Origin: Xylaria sp. FL1777 | Lineage: Eukaryota > Ascomycota > Sordariomycetes > Xylariales > Xylariaceae | Assembly: GCA_022578965.1 (NCBI GenBank) | Contig: MU400524.1 | Span: 459,446 to 523,445, forward strand | Direction of reading: 5' to 3' | DNA length: 64,000 nucleotides | Shown here: positions 23,107-35,442 of the stretch, piece after piece | Layout: each line of letters opens with the position of its first letter | How positions within the stretch are numbered: position 1 is the first letter of the stretch | Position numbers and translations under genes: made by a program | The notes under the pieces: generated by a model | The model's database searches: none | What the model was told of the DNA's origin: nothing | The model's input: only the letters and a program-made list of their open reading frames with translations

Positions 23107-24559
23107 ATGACCAGGTGCTTCTCTCGGATCCTGGCGCAGCACGTATTTTCGCGACGTGCTTGTCTATGTCGATACCCAAGCCGACAGTCTCACTCCTTCT
23201 CGCACATCTTCTATTCGACCATGTCGCCAACAAGCTTTCAGTATGGATATATTGAAGGCGTAGAAGATCTGGAAGACTATAAACCAGGAGGGTATCATCC
23301 CATCCATATTGATGACCGCCTTCACCAGCGATACCGTATAGTACACAAGCTTGGTCACGGCACGTTTTCGACCGTCTGGCTTGCTCTTGACGAGCAAACG
23401 TCCAAGTATGTTGCCGTCAAAGTCGGCACTGCAGACGCAGACAGTGGCGAGGCAGACATCCTGTCTAAACTAGCGATAAGAGCCGCGGCGGTGACCGGCA
23501 GGCCCGTTGTAGACAAGGTGTCGATAGTCCCGCCCGCCATCGATCGATTCTGTATCGCCGGTCCCAATGGTGCCCACCCTTGTTTTGTCACATCTCCGGC
23601 AAGTTGCAGTCTAAGCGATTCGAAGGAGATATCGGGCCTGTATCTGTTCCAGCTCGACGTCGCCCGATCCTTATGTGCGCAACTTGCTATGGCAATCTGT
23701 TTTATTCACTCGGAGGGTTATGCTCATGGAGGTGCGTGATCCTTCACGCTGTGTCTTACTTCCTCGTCAACTAATACCAGTTCCATCAGACCTCCATCTC
23801 GGCAACCTCCTCCTACAGCTGCCCTCCTCTCTGAATGATCTCTCAGTAAAGCAGCTGTATGCTAAGTTTGGAGCTCCCCGGCGTGAGCCCATATGTCGTA
23901 CTGATGGGAAACCAATACCAGTGTCTGGGGTCCCTTCGTATGCCGTGTCGCCAGCACAGCTCGGCATTGCAAGCGACAAGGTCGCCCTAAGCGATGCGAA
24001 GCTGCTGCTTTCTGATTTTGGCGTCGCTTTCCGCCCATCGGACAAGTCCTGCTTTGAATCACATACGCCTTTAAGGATGAGGGCGCCCGAGGCCTTCTTC
24101 GAGCCAACAACACCTCTGTCCTTCCCGTCCGATATATGGAGTCTTGGCTGCGCGATTTTCGAACTACTTGGACACAGATCCCTTATCGACTCGTCCCTCG
24201 CACCCCCAGACGAAATAACCGCGCAGCAGGTCTACTTGCAGGGTCTCATGCCTTCCGAATGGTTGAATCGTTGGGAGGAGCGGAGCAAATGGTTCGACGA
24301 TGCGGGAAGGCCTCTGGTCAATGAATGCGACGTATGGTCATGGAATAGGCGGTTTGATGAATGGCTCCAGGAGTTGAGACAACATTGGGGTCTGGAGACG
24401 ATCGGCGAGGAGGAGAAGGCCGCGCTACTTGATCTCCTACGTTGGATGCTTTCGTGGAAGCCGGAGGAGCGGCCAAGTGCAGAAGAAGTGTTAGATACGG
24501 TCTGGATGAAGAAGTGGGCAATGCCGGCGTATGAGCAGGGTCGGAAGGCTTGGGCATGA
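23107..24559 (+). CDS. SRPK-like serine/threonine protein kinase (464 aa)
   Basis: Two exons, 23107-23731 and 23790-24559, with a 58-bp intron (GTGCGT donor, CATCAG acceptor). The glycine loop LGHGTFSTVW is at 82-91 and the catalytic Lys in VAVK is K105. The catalytic loop HGDLHLGN starts at H207, where most kinases have HRD. DFG is at 284-286 and APE at 307-309, followed by SFPSDIWSLGCAIFELLG. The opening YIEGVEDLEDYKPGGYHPIH is typical of fungal SRPK-like kinases related to SR-protein kinases. The HGD loop and the lack of a long spacer are usual for this diverged fungal expansion; substrates are unknown. Starting at 23107 gives an Arg-rich N-terminus (MTRCFSRILAQHVFSRR) that could be a mitochondrial presequence. 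The ATG at 23221 would give a 426-residue protein without it. Confidence 0.88.
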
Positions 24560-26404
24560 GATTGTTAGGCTGTGACAAAGAGTCGAGAAGAGCGGCCGTC
24601 AGTCGTCTATACTTTCCGGCTGAGAAACCATTCCACTCCAGAGACAGGTTATGCACTCAATAGCAAACAATAATAATACCACCAGCCCGGTACTATGATA
24701 TCGTAACACGTGTTATTATTGCGGTACTCGGCATAGTAAAATACGTCGTCGAGGCCATACAGGACTCGCGACAATGCTTTTGCTGCTAAAACCAGGCCCA
24801 GCTCATGCCGATCACTACGCTACGCTAATCCCCCCGAGGTTCGACAGTTCCGTTTCTTTTAATACGGTGCATAGGTGGTCAATACGTCGGAACCGATGGG
24901 CCTGCCGCACCGCCACGTTAAGTCAGCAGACTCTTTCGTACCGAGTGTTTTTATATTGCTTTATTCGCTAAGTCCAGAGAACAGAGCCACCAGCCCTTGC
25001 TGCTCAGCTTCAGCGAACCGAAACCCTTCAAAGGCTGGGAACGTTACTATACATCTGGACTCGTTGGTCAGCTGAGCATATCTAAATTGTGCAAACGAGG
25101 TGATCACTCAATTGCCATCATCACGTTGCCCATTCCTGCTCTATGCTACGGTACGCATCTTGGACAACTCTTAGAAACTAATGGTGTCGGCATGACTGGT
25201 AGTTTTATTGGGCGGATTTTTTGACACCATCCCTCAGGGGGGGACAACAATCACAGATGGCTCCAACTTCTCCCGGTAACTCAGAACTCTAGCACTCAAT
25301 TCTTCGTGGAGTAATAAAACTATTATCTGACTAATATTCTGTCCTGTAGTATCTCGCTCTTATCCAGGCATTTCTGACGTGTTCATGCAAGGAAGATATC
25401 TTCAAGCATCCAAGGATAGCCATGCAAAACATATTCTCCTAGCGTAGCGCACGAGATTTCTTAAGGCACTAATATCATTCAAGCCAAATCTAGTCAAACG
25501 TGGTCACAGTACAAAGATGAAGATAGAAAGAAAGCGCTAGGAGTAAAATGATCACCCCTACAGAAAACGAATAAAACGAAACACAGTGTCATTACTATCG
25601 CCGTATAAAGAGGTACCGGGGTTGAGACATTGCTCACGAGCGTGGGTTTTGCCCTTAGGCCGTTCATTCTGTAGTAGATACACCAATGGGTGTTGAAATA
25701 CAACCCGGGATTTGGTATTGAGGCAAAGAAATAGTAGGACGGTCGAGGGTCGACCCATTTGAACTACCGGTATACTTCGAGTCTCGTAGTCCGTTCGAGA
25801 TTGGGATATTGGAGAATTGAAGTATAGGCTCATCTATAATACACACCTTCTCCACAAGTAGTGCGTTCTAGATTCTCTCCTCCCAGCTTCGGTCTCGTAT
25901 TGATACCAAGTATGATGACTAGCTATATGTATTGACACTCATCACTTTGTGATATTACCCTATATGCCTCTGCCAAGCCAAGCGCGGGGTATAATTGTGG
26001 CACTGTTGGTGACAGCGCTCAACAAGAGACAGCTATCACCTAAGTCATGCCTTATACCGACTTATGAATCAGCGGAACTATCCATGAAGTCGCCCCATCT
26101 TAACGTTGCCTATCAATCCAGGATACCTCCATTATTCGAAAGAAGACGACTTTTAGTAGGAACAGTGACCCAGATCAATGGGGTTCTAGAAGGATGAGTA
26201 AAAAAGACACAACCGTCGGCGATCTGGTTAGTACCGGAATTTTATGAGCGTCATGTCTCCAATTCGGCATTCTTTACCCCGGAGACTAGCTTATACAAGA
26301 AAGGCTGGGAGAATAAAGCATAAAATTCTGTACGCTTCATTTACTGGCATTCTATTATTACCGTATCTCTCACCGAAGTTTGTACGAGACTAAAACATGC
26401 GAAG
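24560..26404. other. Gene-free 1.8-kb spacer
   Basis: Only short frames without start context, splice support or domains occur. The right end is the promoter of the pectinesterase-like gene. I see no repeat or RNA gene. Confidence 0.5.
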
Positions 26405-27841
26405 ATGAGAGTTTTCCTGGTGTTGACCACTGTCTTATCTGTGAAGGGAGCCTCGCTAGGGGCAGGTTCTCTCGGGAGTGACATGCAATTATATCCTGCA
26501 GATTGCCAGCAAAATATCAACCCTGACGTACAACTAAAGCTCGCTTTTTCATCTCCGCCATCGGTAGGTTCGTCGGGTAAAATCAATGTCTACGATTCGA
26601 AAGACAAAAAACTCGTTGATACGTTAGATTTGTCAATTCCATTCTCGCCAAGCCCTTATGGTAACGGCTCTACTAAAGCCAACTATACGGATACGACGAA
26701 GTACCAAACCAACATCATTGGCGGTTTGGACTTCTATTTTTATCCCATAATCGTCCGGAACAATACCGCTACCATATATCTACATAACAACAAACTCACT
26801 TACGGACGTACATACTTTGTCGAGATTGAGTCTAGTGTCCTGAAGCCGGCCAGCGGATTATTCAGCGGATTCACCTTCGACCGGCCATGGACATTTTCAA
26901 CGAAGACCCATGGTCCAAGAGAGGGTACGACAACCGTTGTGGTGGCTGCCGATGGCTCTGGCGACTTCAACACGGTACAAGGGGCCATCGATTGGGCACC
27001 CGCCAACCCGACAAAGCGGACAACTATTTATATCAAAAGCGGGAACTATGAAGAACTAGTATTCTGGCAGTATAAGACCAACCTGACTATCCGCGGTCAG
27101 AATCGCGAAAAGACGATCGTAGGATATCCCAACAACAGCGCCTTCAACCCTCCGAATCGCCAGGGTCCCTCTCGTAGACCCGCTTTCTCTTTCCGTGGAG
27201 TCTCCGATTTGCAACTTAGTAGCTTCACCATCAACAACTACTACCCCGGCCAAGCTGAGGCTCTGCTCGTCGATGGCGTACGAATAATCCTAGACCACAT
27301 GACGCTCAACGGTGCCGGTGACGCGTTGACAACATATGGCACAATTTACGTCACTGATAGCAAACTGACGGGTACGGGAGACACAGTCTTGGGATACGGG
27401 AGCGTGTTTTGGCTGCGTAGTAGAATTGAATCACTAGGTGCTGTGACGTGGACGCGAACCGTTCAGGGAATTCATGGCAATATCTTTGTTGATAGCACCA
27501 TCGTGGGTCTTGAGGGTGGCTCGACGTTCGCACGTCTGCCCGATAACTCAGGGGGTGTGATGGACAACTGGCCGTATGCTGAGATGGTACTCATCAATAC
27601 GAACACGGATGGCATCGCTGCTGAGGGCTGGGGTCCTGTGCAAGGACCTCCTTTTGACAGTAGTCGTGTGAAATTCTGGGAGTTCAACACCACGGATCTT
27701 CACGGTCAGCCGATTGACGTGTCTCAGAGATTGAATGTTTCTAGACAACTGACGCTACCGGGGGATAAGCAGATCATCACCGAATACAAGAACCCCGTCA
27801 ATATTCTAGGAGGATGGCAACCTATGGTACTCAAGGCTTGA
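26405..27841 (+). CDS. Secreted pectinesterase-like protein (CE8 fold) with N-terminal Ig-like region (478 aa)
   Basis: An intronless gene. A signal peptide is likely (residues 1-16, MRVFLVLTTVLSVKGA). Residues about 25-165 (LYPADCQQNINPDVQLKLAF ... RPWTFST) resemble a bacterial-type Ig-like domain. Residues 175-478 form the pectin methylesterase beta-helix: GSGDFNTVQGAIDWAPA, SGNYEEL (the GxYxE box) and QAEAL (the QAVAL box). The likely catalytic Asp residues are D306 (GDAL) and D326 (GDTVL); R377 (ARLPDN) and W409 fit the Arg/Trp box. The Gln that normally precedes the first catalytic Asp is Gly here. Family enzymes remove methyl esters from plant-wall pectin outside the cell. The altered oxyanion position means activity should not be assumed. 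Several NxS/T sites suggest glycosylation. Confidence 0.87.
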   Translation: MRVFLVLTTVLSVKGASLGAGSLGSDMQLYPADCQQNINPDVQLKLAFSSPPSVGSSGKINVYDSKDKKLVDTLDLSIPFSPSPYGNGSTKANYTDTTKYQTNIIGGLDFYFYPIIVRNNTATIYLHNNKLTYGRTYFVEIESSVLKPASGLFSGFTFDRPWTFSTKTHGPREGTTTVVVAADGSGDFNTVQGAIDWAPANPTKRTTIYIKSGNYEELVFWQYKTNLTIRGQNREKTIVGYPNNSAFNPPNRQGPSRRPAFSFRGVSDLQLSSFTINNYYPGQAEALLVDGVRIILDHMTLNGAGDALTTYGTIYVTDSKLTGTGDTVLGYGSVFWLRSRIESLGAVTWTRTVQGIHGNIFVDSTIVGLEGGSTFARLPDNSGGVMDNWPYAEMVLINTNTDGIAAEGWGPVQGPPFDSSRVKFWEFNTTDLHGQPIDVSQRLNVSRQLTLPGDKQIITEYKNPVNILGGWQPMVLKA

Positions 27842-28019
27842 GGTCATGACAGCGTGTCTTTTGGAATATGTAAAGAGAACGTTAATCTAATAAGATACAA
27901 AAGCTTGATGGTTTCCTGGTGCGCTTAAAATAATAGTGCACTAATTATCCATATATTAGCATGAGATCAAAGGTAATAACTTGATTCGACACTACCAAAC
28001 CCAATTGTTCCCGGCGAGT

Positions 28020-30049
28020 TTACACCCTCAACAAAATAGCATCATCTAACTCCTCAAGTTGAACCTTCGTAACACGCGCCTGCGCCTTCTGCTCTTGTAA
28101 GCTTCTAGCATGCAGAAAGTGATTTCTAGCTCCATCGTCAAGTCCATGGAAAAGCATGGCCAATGCACTGCTCTTCCAAACCTGGGTGGTAGACTTTCCA
28201 GATTGATAAATCATGGCGAGGAGGAACACGGCCGCGCCAACAACGACAATGATAGGGACGACGGAAAAACCCCAGTGTACATGCACATACGATTCCATGT
28301 ACACTGCACGGCCAGAAACAGGCACCGCACCATTGAAGCTGCGGAAGGCAACAGTCATCGAAGTCGCCATGTCGCTGACTAGCAGATCGAGACCGTCGGC
28401 GTATTCGTAGTAATTCCAATAAAACGCCGTAACGATGTCGGAGTCGAAGAACGTCTCCCCGCTTGAAATACCAACTGTGAGATTCACGACCACAGTGTTG
28501 TCCGTAATGGTGCGATTGTATGCAGAAGCACTGCGAGACGCAGACCCATTTGTGAATAGGGAAGAGAACCACCCGCGCATGCTCAGCATAGCCTGGATGC
28601 CGAGCTGATACTGCGTTCCATCCTTGCCAATACTGTAGACGTTGTGGTCATGACCATCGTTGAGGTTGCTGTTGTCGATGACGGTATCATTTGTCTTGGT
28701 ATCAATCATCTTTTCACCCAGGACACCATTAGAGACGCTGGTCTCGAGTGTCTGAACACATGCCGACAACGTGCATTGCCGCGCCCACGGTTTGGTCTCG
28801 TCGGCCTTCCCGTCGTACGCTTCTGTGCCCATGAAGATAAGGCGTACGATTGATGAATGCGGCTGGTCACCTCGTGCCGTCGGTATCTGAGACGTCATGC
28901 TGAAGACCTCTGTGCGATCAGCTAGCTTGGCACCTTGAGGTACCTGCCATCCGCAATCATCGGAGGGCTTCCCAGTAGCGCAATACGCCTGTATGAACGG
29001 GGTGAGATCTACGCATTTAGCACATACGCCGAGCGTGTCATAATGATCCCAAGTGCAATTTCCGCTTTGACATTCAAACGCGAGTGCGGCGCCCGGACGA
29101 CCATTTTCAGCGAAGAGGCCGTTATAAACGGCGGACTTCAGGGGTAGGATAGGCACGAAACCAGCTATCTCACTTATTAGCTACGAGTAAAATAACAACT
29201 TCGGGTAAGGACTAACTTGGGGATGTAGTTCCCGGGAGTGCCCCGGTATAGTTCAGTGCACGGGAGACACTCGCACTTTCGAGGCTGTCTACTTCCCTCG
29301 TCTGGTATGTAGCGATTTGTTGTGCAAAGGGTCCCAGGAGCAGTACAACGATAGAGACGATTGCCCCGAAAGAGCCAAGGAAACTAAGTAGTTCAGCGTC
29401 AACAACCTAATCTTGAAAGGGAGTTGGTGCTCAAGAAGCCTTACCCTCCACGAAATGTAAACAATAGTTTGAGAGCCCCCCAAGTCCCACGACTCGCCTC
29501 ATCGAACGCCTCCATATCAGATAGCCGTGTCCGAGACTCCTTAAATCGGATCCACTTGAGCTGGCTCATGCTATTCTGGAGTGAGATATTCATAGCTGCA
29601 GTAGTCACAGCCGCTAACACGGCGATAAGCGCATTGAGAGTGATGTAGTAGGGCCACTCCGGAAGAGCGTGGCCATTGAATTTCGCCAAGACTCCCATTA
29701 TCGACCCCACGGCCCCCAGGGCAACCGTGATGGCGATAATCTCAGGGATCCATGAGCTACTGGTGTTGAATTGGAGATCCTTCTTGGTTGAACTCGAAGA
29801 AGATGACAAGAACGGTTTACCTGGGGGGATGTGAGTCGATATTGTGCTTTCACTTCATCCGCGATGGTGCGAAGAGTTGGGAGTGGTAGCGGTGTACGCA
29901 GAATAGGACAATATCCCTTGGGATTTAGGCTGTTTCTGTGCATTTGATTCCTCGTCATTGGCCGGGGAGATGTATTGATGGTTTGGGGAGATCACCTGCC
30001 CCTGGGTGTTGTATAAAAAATACTCGCCATCTGCATGCGTGTATGCCAT
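28020..30049 (-). CDS. DUF3176 family membrane protein (about 623 aa)
   Basis: The firm exons are ...-29445, 29383-29217 and 29164-28020 (introns 61 and 52 bp, phases agree). The first exon begins at the ATG at 30049; its 3' junction is uncertain. My best fit is 30049-29898 joined to 29852 (45-bp intron, GTACAC donor), but nearby AG acceptors also work. Membrane helices are IPEIIAITVALGAVGSIMGV, ITLNALIAVLAAVTTAAM, FLGSFGAIVSIVVLLLGPF (with the GPFAQQ signature of the family) and, near the C-terminus, WGFSVVPIIVVVGAAVFLL. Between the third and fourth lies a long lumenal or extracellular region with paired cysteines (CQSGNCTW, CAKCVDL) and many NxS/T sites. DUF3176 proteins are common in Pezizomycotina; their function is unknown. 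Confidence 0.82.
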
Positions 30050-32319
30050 CGTTAGAAAGTTGATGATCCCAGTTTGATGAATTGAGAAGTTAGGAAACTC
30101 GCCGAAAAGAAGGATTAGAAGCGAAATAGCTTACTGTAGCAGAATATTATTCCTGTCAACCTTTGATTCTACGGACTATCACCTCGAGTCCGTCGTGTTG
30201 GGAGCAGGCTGCGCATGCCACCAACCATAGTCTTGCGATCTTGCTTGGCATGACAGGAGGGTGTGCCACTTACTGCATCTTAGACCTTGTCGATGATTCT
30301 TATCGATGTCCGATTTAGCGCAATGCTCAGGTTCCCTCGTACCACGGAGGTGGGTGCATGAACATGTCAACTGCAACCAATCGTTGGCTTGTGGAATATC
30401 CAGATGAGGCTCATTCGCCGGATGCGACCGGAGCCACGATTTCACATTGGACGGCGGTCCATGGTGTTATTATAATATCCCGGGAGGTGTTACCCCTCGA
30501 CTTCGGAAAACCGGTTTTCCTGCTATCGGACACACGAAGTACTCGGTTCAGCCATCTTACTCAGACGAGGCCGCAAATTCCGTCTAGAAGAGCTTGGCAG
30601 TTCAGCCATGGCTTTCAGGTGTATGCACACTACCTCTTGAATGGATGTTGGCCATTGCCTGGGCGATACCAGAATTAGTTGGAGGCAAACCAGAAGGTAC
30701 GTAGTACAGAAAGGAGAATCCTGTTCCGGAAATAAATCGATTCTTGCCAGGTGTTACAATTAGTCCCAAAATTAAGACAAAGTAGGTTTGCACCAAAACG
30801 TATTTGTATAGAAGCGTGGAAGAATCAACTCGTGAAACTATGTAGTCTCTTTATTATTGCTACGCAAGGAAGAGGACTAACAAGCTGCTCTCTGCTTTTA
30901 TCAATCCGCTAGTCTTTTAAAATAAACACTGATTTCCATTCTCATTTTATATAGGGAGTGGAATGATATGCCTTTAGATTACACAAGCTTATACATTAAT
31001 GTATCTATAAAGTTAGAGAAGATTTGGGCCGATTCTCTATGAGGAAGATAGGCGTCTCCCGATAATTAAATCTCATGTAAGTCTCTAAGATTTCTAGTTT
31101 TCAAGCAGTGCTAAAGTGTCGCAAAACGACGCCGTTGTTGCGGAATTGACAACAATGGTATTTATGGCCACCAACTCGACATAAAGCCACGATTTTGCTT
31201 TTGCATATTCGACTACAATGTTAAACGCCCTACTTACTTAATTATTCTTTATTATTTTCACTTCAATATTCTAATATTGAAGGTCACGGCGACGTATGAT
31301 ATGTTAGCTCGATTTACTTGCTTTAAGAGTATCATGCATTGAGCTATCACAGTTAATGGAGAAAAGAGATTTATTTGTTCGAACAAAAACTGTATTGTCT
31401 CCTCTAATTTACTTTTTCTGAATTATGTATTATGTTTGCCCGTTTATACCTATACGCAAAGAATTGCAAGCATTCGTGTAGCTCATTTTGACCAGAAATT
31501 GTATAAACCGTGAGAAAAACAAGTGTTCAATACTGATTGAGGTAGCCTCTGAACACTGGGCAAGGACACTGCTCGCTCAAGCTTGACTAAGGGGTAATAC
31601 TCCTAATATATACTATTCCCGGTAGTTTGGGGTCGAAGCCATATAGCCACTCAACGCTGACAATCTCATAGTGAGGCGAGGATAATAGCTATGAAAATTG
31701 ACCTCCCCTGTATATAGTAATCATTAAAATATCAAGCAATGCACACCTAGAGATATGAATTGAATTCATGACGTGACGACCGGCGAGATGCTATCGCCGC
31801 AAGACCTATGACTCGGAAAATTCAATGTGGGGGATACCAAGGCCGAATTATTGATCGACTAAAGTAGGTCGCAGATGAACCCAAGCAGCCTATTTACGAC
31901 ATACTGGTAGATCTCTTTAATCGTGCCATACTATAAGTGTTCCAGGGTGGATGATGAAGTCGTCAATTACTAAATGATATTACGAGACATAATAATGTCC
32001 TTGTCATAGTGGCATTTAGTTCCATGTAGATTGCAACTAATGCACCGAAGCTCCGCCCAGAAAGCTTGTTTTTCTATATCGACAGGGGAGATCAGTAGCG
32101 TGCAGATGCAAAAGTCAATCCATTGACTGGAATGGGATCGATCATCCCACATTTAGCACGTCTTCATGTCGTCATACATAAACCGCGTCTTCAAAAGCAA
32201 CAACCACTTGCTTCCGATGCATTTATATTCGCCCTGCCGTCAGTGTTTGTCTCCTTTCTGCTTAATTAGCAGTTCAATTCACAAGTTAGTCGAGGAACAC
32301 TCACCTTAGTATAATCACG
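30050..32319. other. Gene-free 2.3-kb spacer, partly AT-rich
   Basis: No supportable gene. The stretch 30,840-31,800 is AT-rich with many TpA steps and may be an old decayed repeat. The right end is the upstream region of the glutamate decarboxylase gene. Confidence 0.5.
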
Positions 32320-34266
32320 ATGCCGCTTTCTCGCCATGTCAGTACCTGCCTGGTCATTTGAATTTCTTCCTGTTGACCAGATAGTAGGTTGATCCAGAAG
32401 AGCTTGTGGGACGTCTTCACGATGCTCACTTGACCGAAGGCGGCAAACATGTCCGCAAGCTCATGACTACCTCGCATCTCACTCCGTATGGGACTAGGTA
32501 CGCGAGTGAGATCGAAGTGCCGAAGTATCGGATCCCACAGGAGGGCGCGCCAGCCGACTCGGTCTACCAGATCATTCGAGATGAACTAGACCTAGATGGC
32601 AAGCCAAATCTCAACTTGGCTAGGTAGGTAGATATACGACTGCCACAGTTGGATATACGTTGTGTCCCTGACAGTTTTTAGTTTTGTCGGTACTTACATG
32701 GAACCCAATGCGACCCAACTTATGACTGAGAACTGTAAGTATTCGATAATGCCTAGCTATTCCCGTTTTCTATTAGCTCTTCTGTACAATATTGGAATCG
32801 TCGCGCATCTCTCAATTCCTTTTCAAACGTGAAGTACTGACTCTCGATATTAAAGTATCCAAGAATCTTGCCGATAATGATGAATATCCAGCGATGATGG
32901 CCATCCAGGAGCGCTGTGTTAGCATCATCGCTCATCTCTGGGGGGTCAACAAGGGCGAGAAAGCGGTGGGCACTGCCACTACAGGGTCTTCAGAGGCCAT
33001 TCATTTAGGTGGCCTCGCAATGAAGCGTCGATGGCAGGAGCATCGCCGGGCGAAAGGTCTTGATACCTCACGCCCCAACATCATAATGGGCGCGAACGCG
33101 CAGGTGGCTCTAGAGAAATTTGCCCGGTATTTTGACGTGGAGGCGAGAATCCTCCCAGTTTCGAAAGAGAGCAGCTACCGCCTAGATCCTAAACTTGTTG
33201 AGGAGAACGTTGATGAGAACACCATTGGTGTCTTCGTCATCCTCGGAAGCACATACACTGGTCACTATGAGCCGGTTGAAGAGGTGTCCAAGATCCTTGA
33301 TGCGTTCCAGGAGCGGTCCGGCATCGACGTTCCTATCCACGTTGATGCGGCATCTGGAGGATTCGTGGCGCCCTTTACCCTAGCTCAGGCTGGTGGGCCT
33401 AAGTGGTAAGAGTCTCTTTACGATCAGTATTAACCGTTTTGCATACTCACAAGATACTTAGGAATTTCCAGCTGCCTCGTGTCAAGTCTATTAATACGTC
33501 TGGGCATAAGTACGGCCTCGTGTATGCCGGAGTTGGATGGATCATCTGGCGTGACGAGTCGTATTTGCCCGAGTATCTAATTTTCGAACTGCACTACCTC
33601 GGTGGCACGGAAAGATCATTCGGACTCAACTTTTCCCGCCCTGGAGCACAAGTTATCGTGCAGTACTATAATTTGATCCACCTTGGATTCAAAGGTTACC
33701 GCGAAGTTATGGAAAACTGCCTGACCAATGCTCGTCTGTTATCCAAGAGTCTAGAAGCGACCACCTGGTACACGTGCGTCTCCGAAATTCACAAGCCGAA
33801 GTCAGGCGCAGCAGCCGTCATCACCGGCGCAAAGCATGCTATGACAGGCGCGGAGGGTGAGACATCGGCAGACTACGTTGCCGGACTGCCTGTGGTATCT
33901 TTCCGGCTATCGGACAGTTTCCAAGAGGAGTTCCCAGATATCAAACAGGAATCCATCTCGTTACTCATGCGCGCTCGCCAATGGATAATACCCAACTATG
34001 CGCTGCCTCCAAATGAGAACCAGAGCGAGATCCTGCGCGTTGTTGTCCGCGAAAGCATGAGCTTGGATCTATTAGACCGTCTGATCTCGGACCTGGTGTC
34101 TGTCACTCAGAGTCTAATCGACAAGCAGGGCGCTGATGTCTCCGCTCTCAAGCATAAAGATGCCGGCTATGCTGGAGTGCGGTCGGAATCGAAATACTCA
34201 GAGCAGCCGACCTCAGACGGCGTTGTTAAACGTTTGGTAGATGGCATTCACAGGACTGTCTGTTAG
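32320..34266 (+). CDS. GAD1: Glutamate decarboxylase (553 aa)
   Basis: Five exons: 32320-32337, 32388-32623, 32682-32734, 32856-33405, 33462-34266 (introns 50, 58, 121 and 56 bp; all phases agree). The first coding exon is 18 nt, giving [20 protein letters not shown]. The enzyme converts L-glutamate to GABA and CO2 with pyridoxal phosphate, entering the GABA shunt in the cytosol. Family marks are [46 protein letters not shown] and the PLP-binding lysine K302 in [16 protein letters not shown]. These match group II decarboxylases of the glutamate type. The last 50 residues are polar and variable. Length is normal for fungal homologues. Exon 2 ends within a CTAGGTAGGTAG tract, so the donor there (GTAGGT) is weaker than the others. 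Confidence 0.95.
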
Positions 34267-35442
34267 GTATTTCTCTGCGTGGTCCGTGATTCTGAATTTG
34301 ACCATCCATATTAAATAATATGAGAAAACTCTCTCTATCTCTCACGGTTATATTCGAGTGTTGACGAATAATACAATAAATGTGAATGTGACTAGACTTC
34401 AAGTTTTTCTCCTTTAACAACCCAACTTGCAAACATTCCGAGACAGTTATCAAGTTACAAGACATATACGAATTATGTAGACAGCGTCTTCTCAACCTCG
34501 TATTGAGGTGGTTTTGGTGTAAGGAGAGTAAGTTTCTGGTCGAGGTAAGGCTACGGCTCTCGGATACGGGAGCCCTATAACTAAGTAAACGGCTGCAAAT
34601 GAGATGCAAAGCTATAAAGGACGCAAATTTAGAGTTGTTCATTAAGAGAACAGGTTGTGATTTATATGGCTTAAGGTATTTTGAACTCGTATTTGACCTG
34701 AGTTGGTTGTGTGATACGGTTTAATAAAGCAAATACCCCTATACTTGACTTTTAAACATTTTTTCTCATGAACGTGACTTGAATAAGGAGTAGTCTCTTT
34801 CTCGATTCAAAATCCACCTCGTTTCGTAAGTAAGTTGTCAAAGATTCCTTAGACCAGAAACACATCACCCGTAGCGATGATCATCTCCATGTCGGGGACA
34901 TTTTGCTCTCGGAGTTCAGACCGGCAAATACAACAACAACACATCGGCAGAATCGAATGTATGATACAGTAGCATCTATATTGCCAAGAATATAATAGGA
35001 ACTTGGAGGTAAAATGTCACTATTTCAACTCGATTATCTGAGTAAGGGCGAGAACACGGTCGTACCAAGACCTGATGTCATATGCGCGACTTCATGCTGA
35101 GCGCTGCTGCATAAATGCAGTAAACAAACTGTTCCCCTGAGGATTTGCTGCAGAGCACATGCGAGAGACTACGGTTCTGCTCCATTATTTTACCTACATT
35201 TCGATCATAGATCTTGTCGCACCCGGATAAACTGATATCCTTGGGAATGTATACAACGGCTCTATAGAGAGGAGCTTTCATAGTCTCCAAATATAAACAT
35301 AGGATAAATACCCTACGAACTTCTTCGTTCCCCTTCAGCGCAGCTATTATCTCTGAACCATCGCAGTTTTCGATCTCCTCGTAGCTAATCTGGACTGAGA
35401 CACTAATATCCTGTGGTATTCCAAGGCAGACTCAAGTCGAAG
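34267..35442. other. Gene-free 1.2-kb spacer
   Basis: Only short frames are present and none has support. This is the 3' flank of glutamate decarboxylase and the upstream region of the small secreted protein gene. Confidence 0.5.

Noticed and set aside
33403..34266. Separate gene starting at 33403
   Set aside because: It begins inside the last intron of glutamate decarboxylase; exon 5 starts at 33462.
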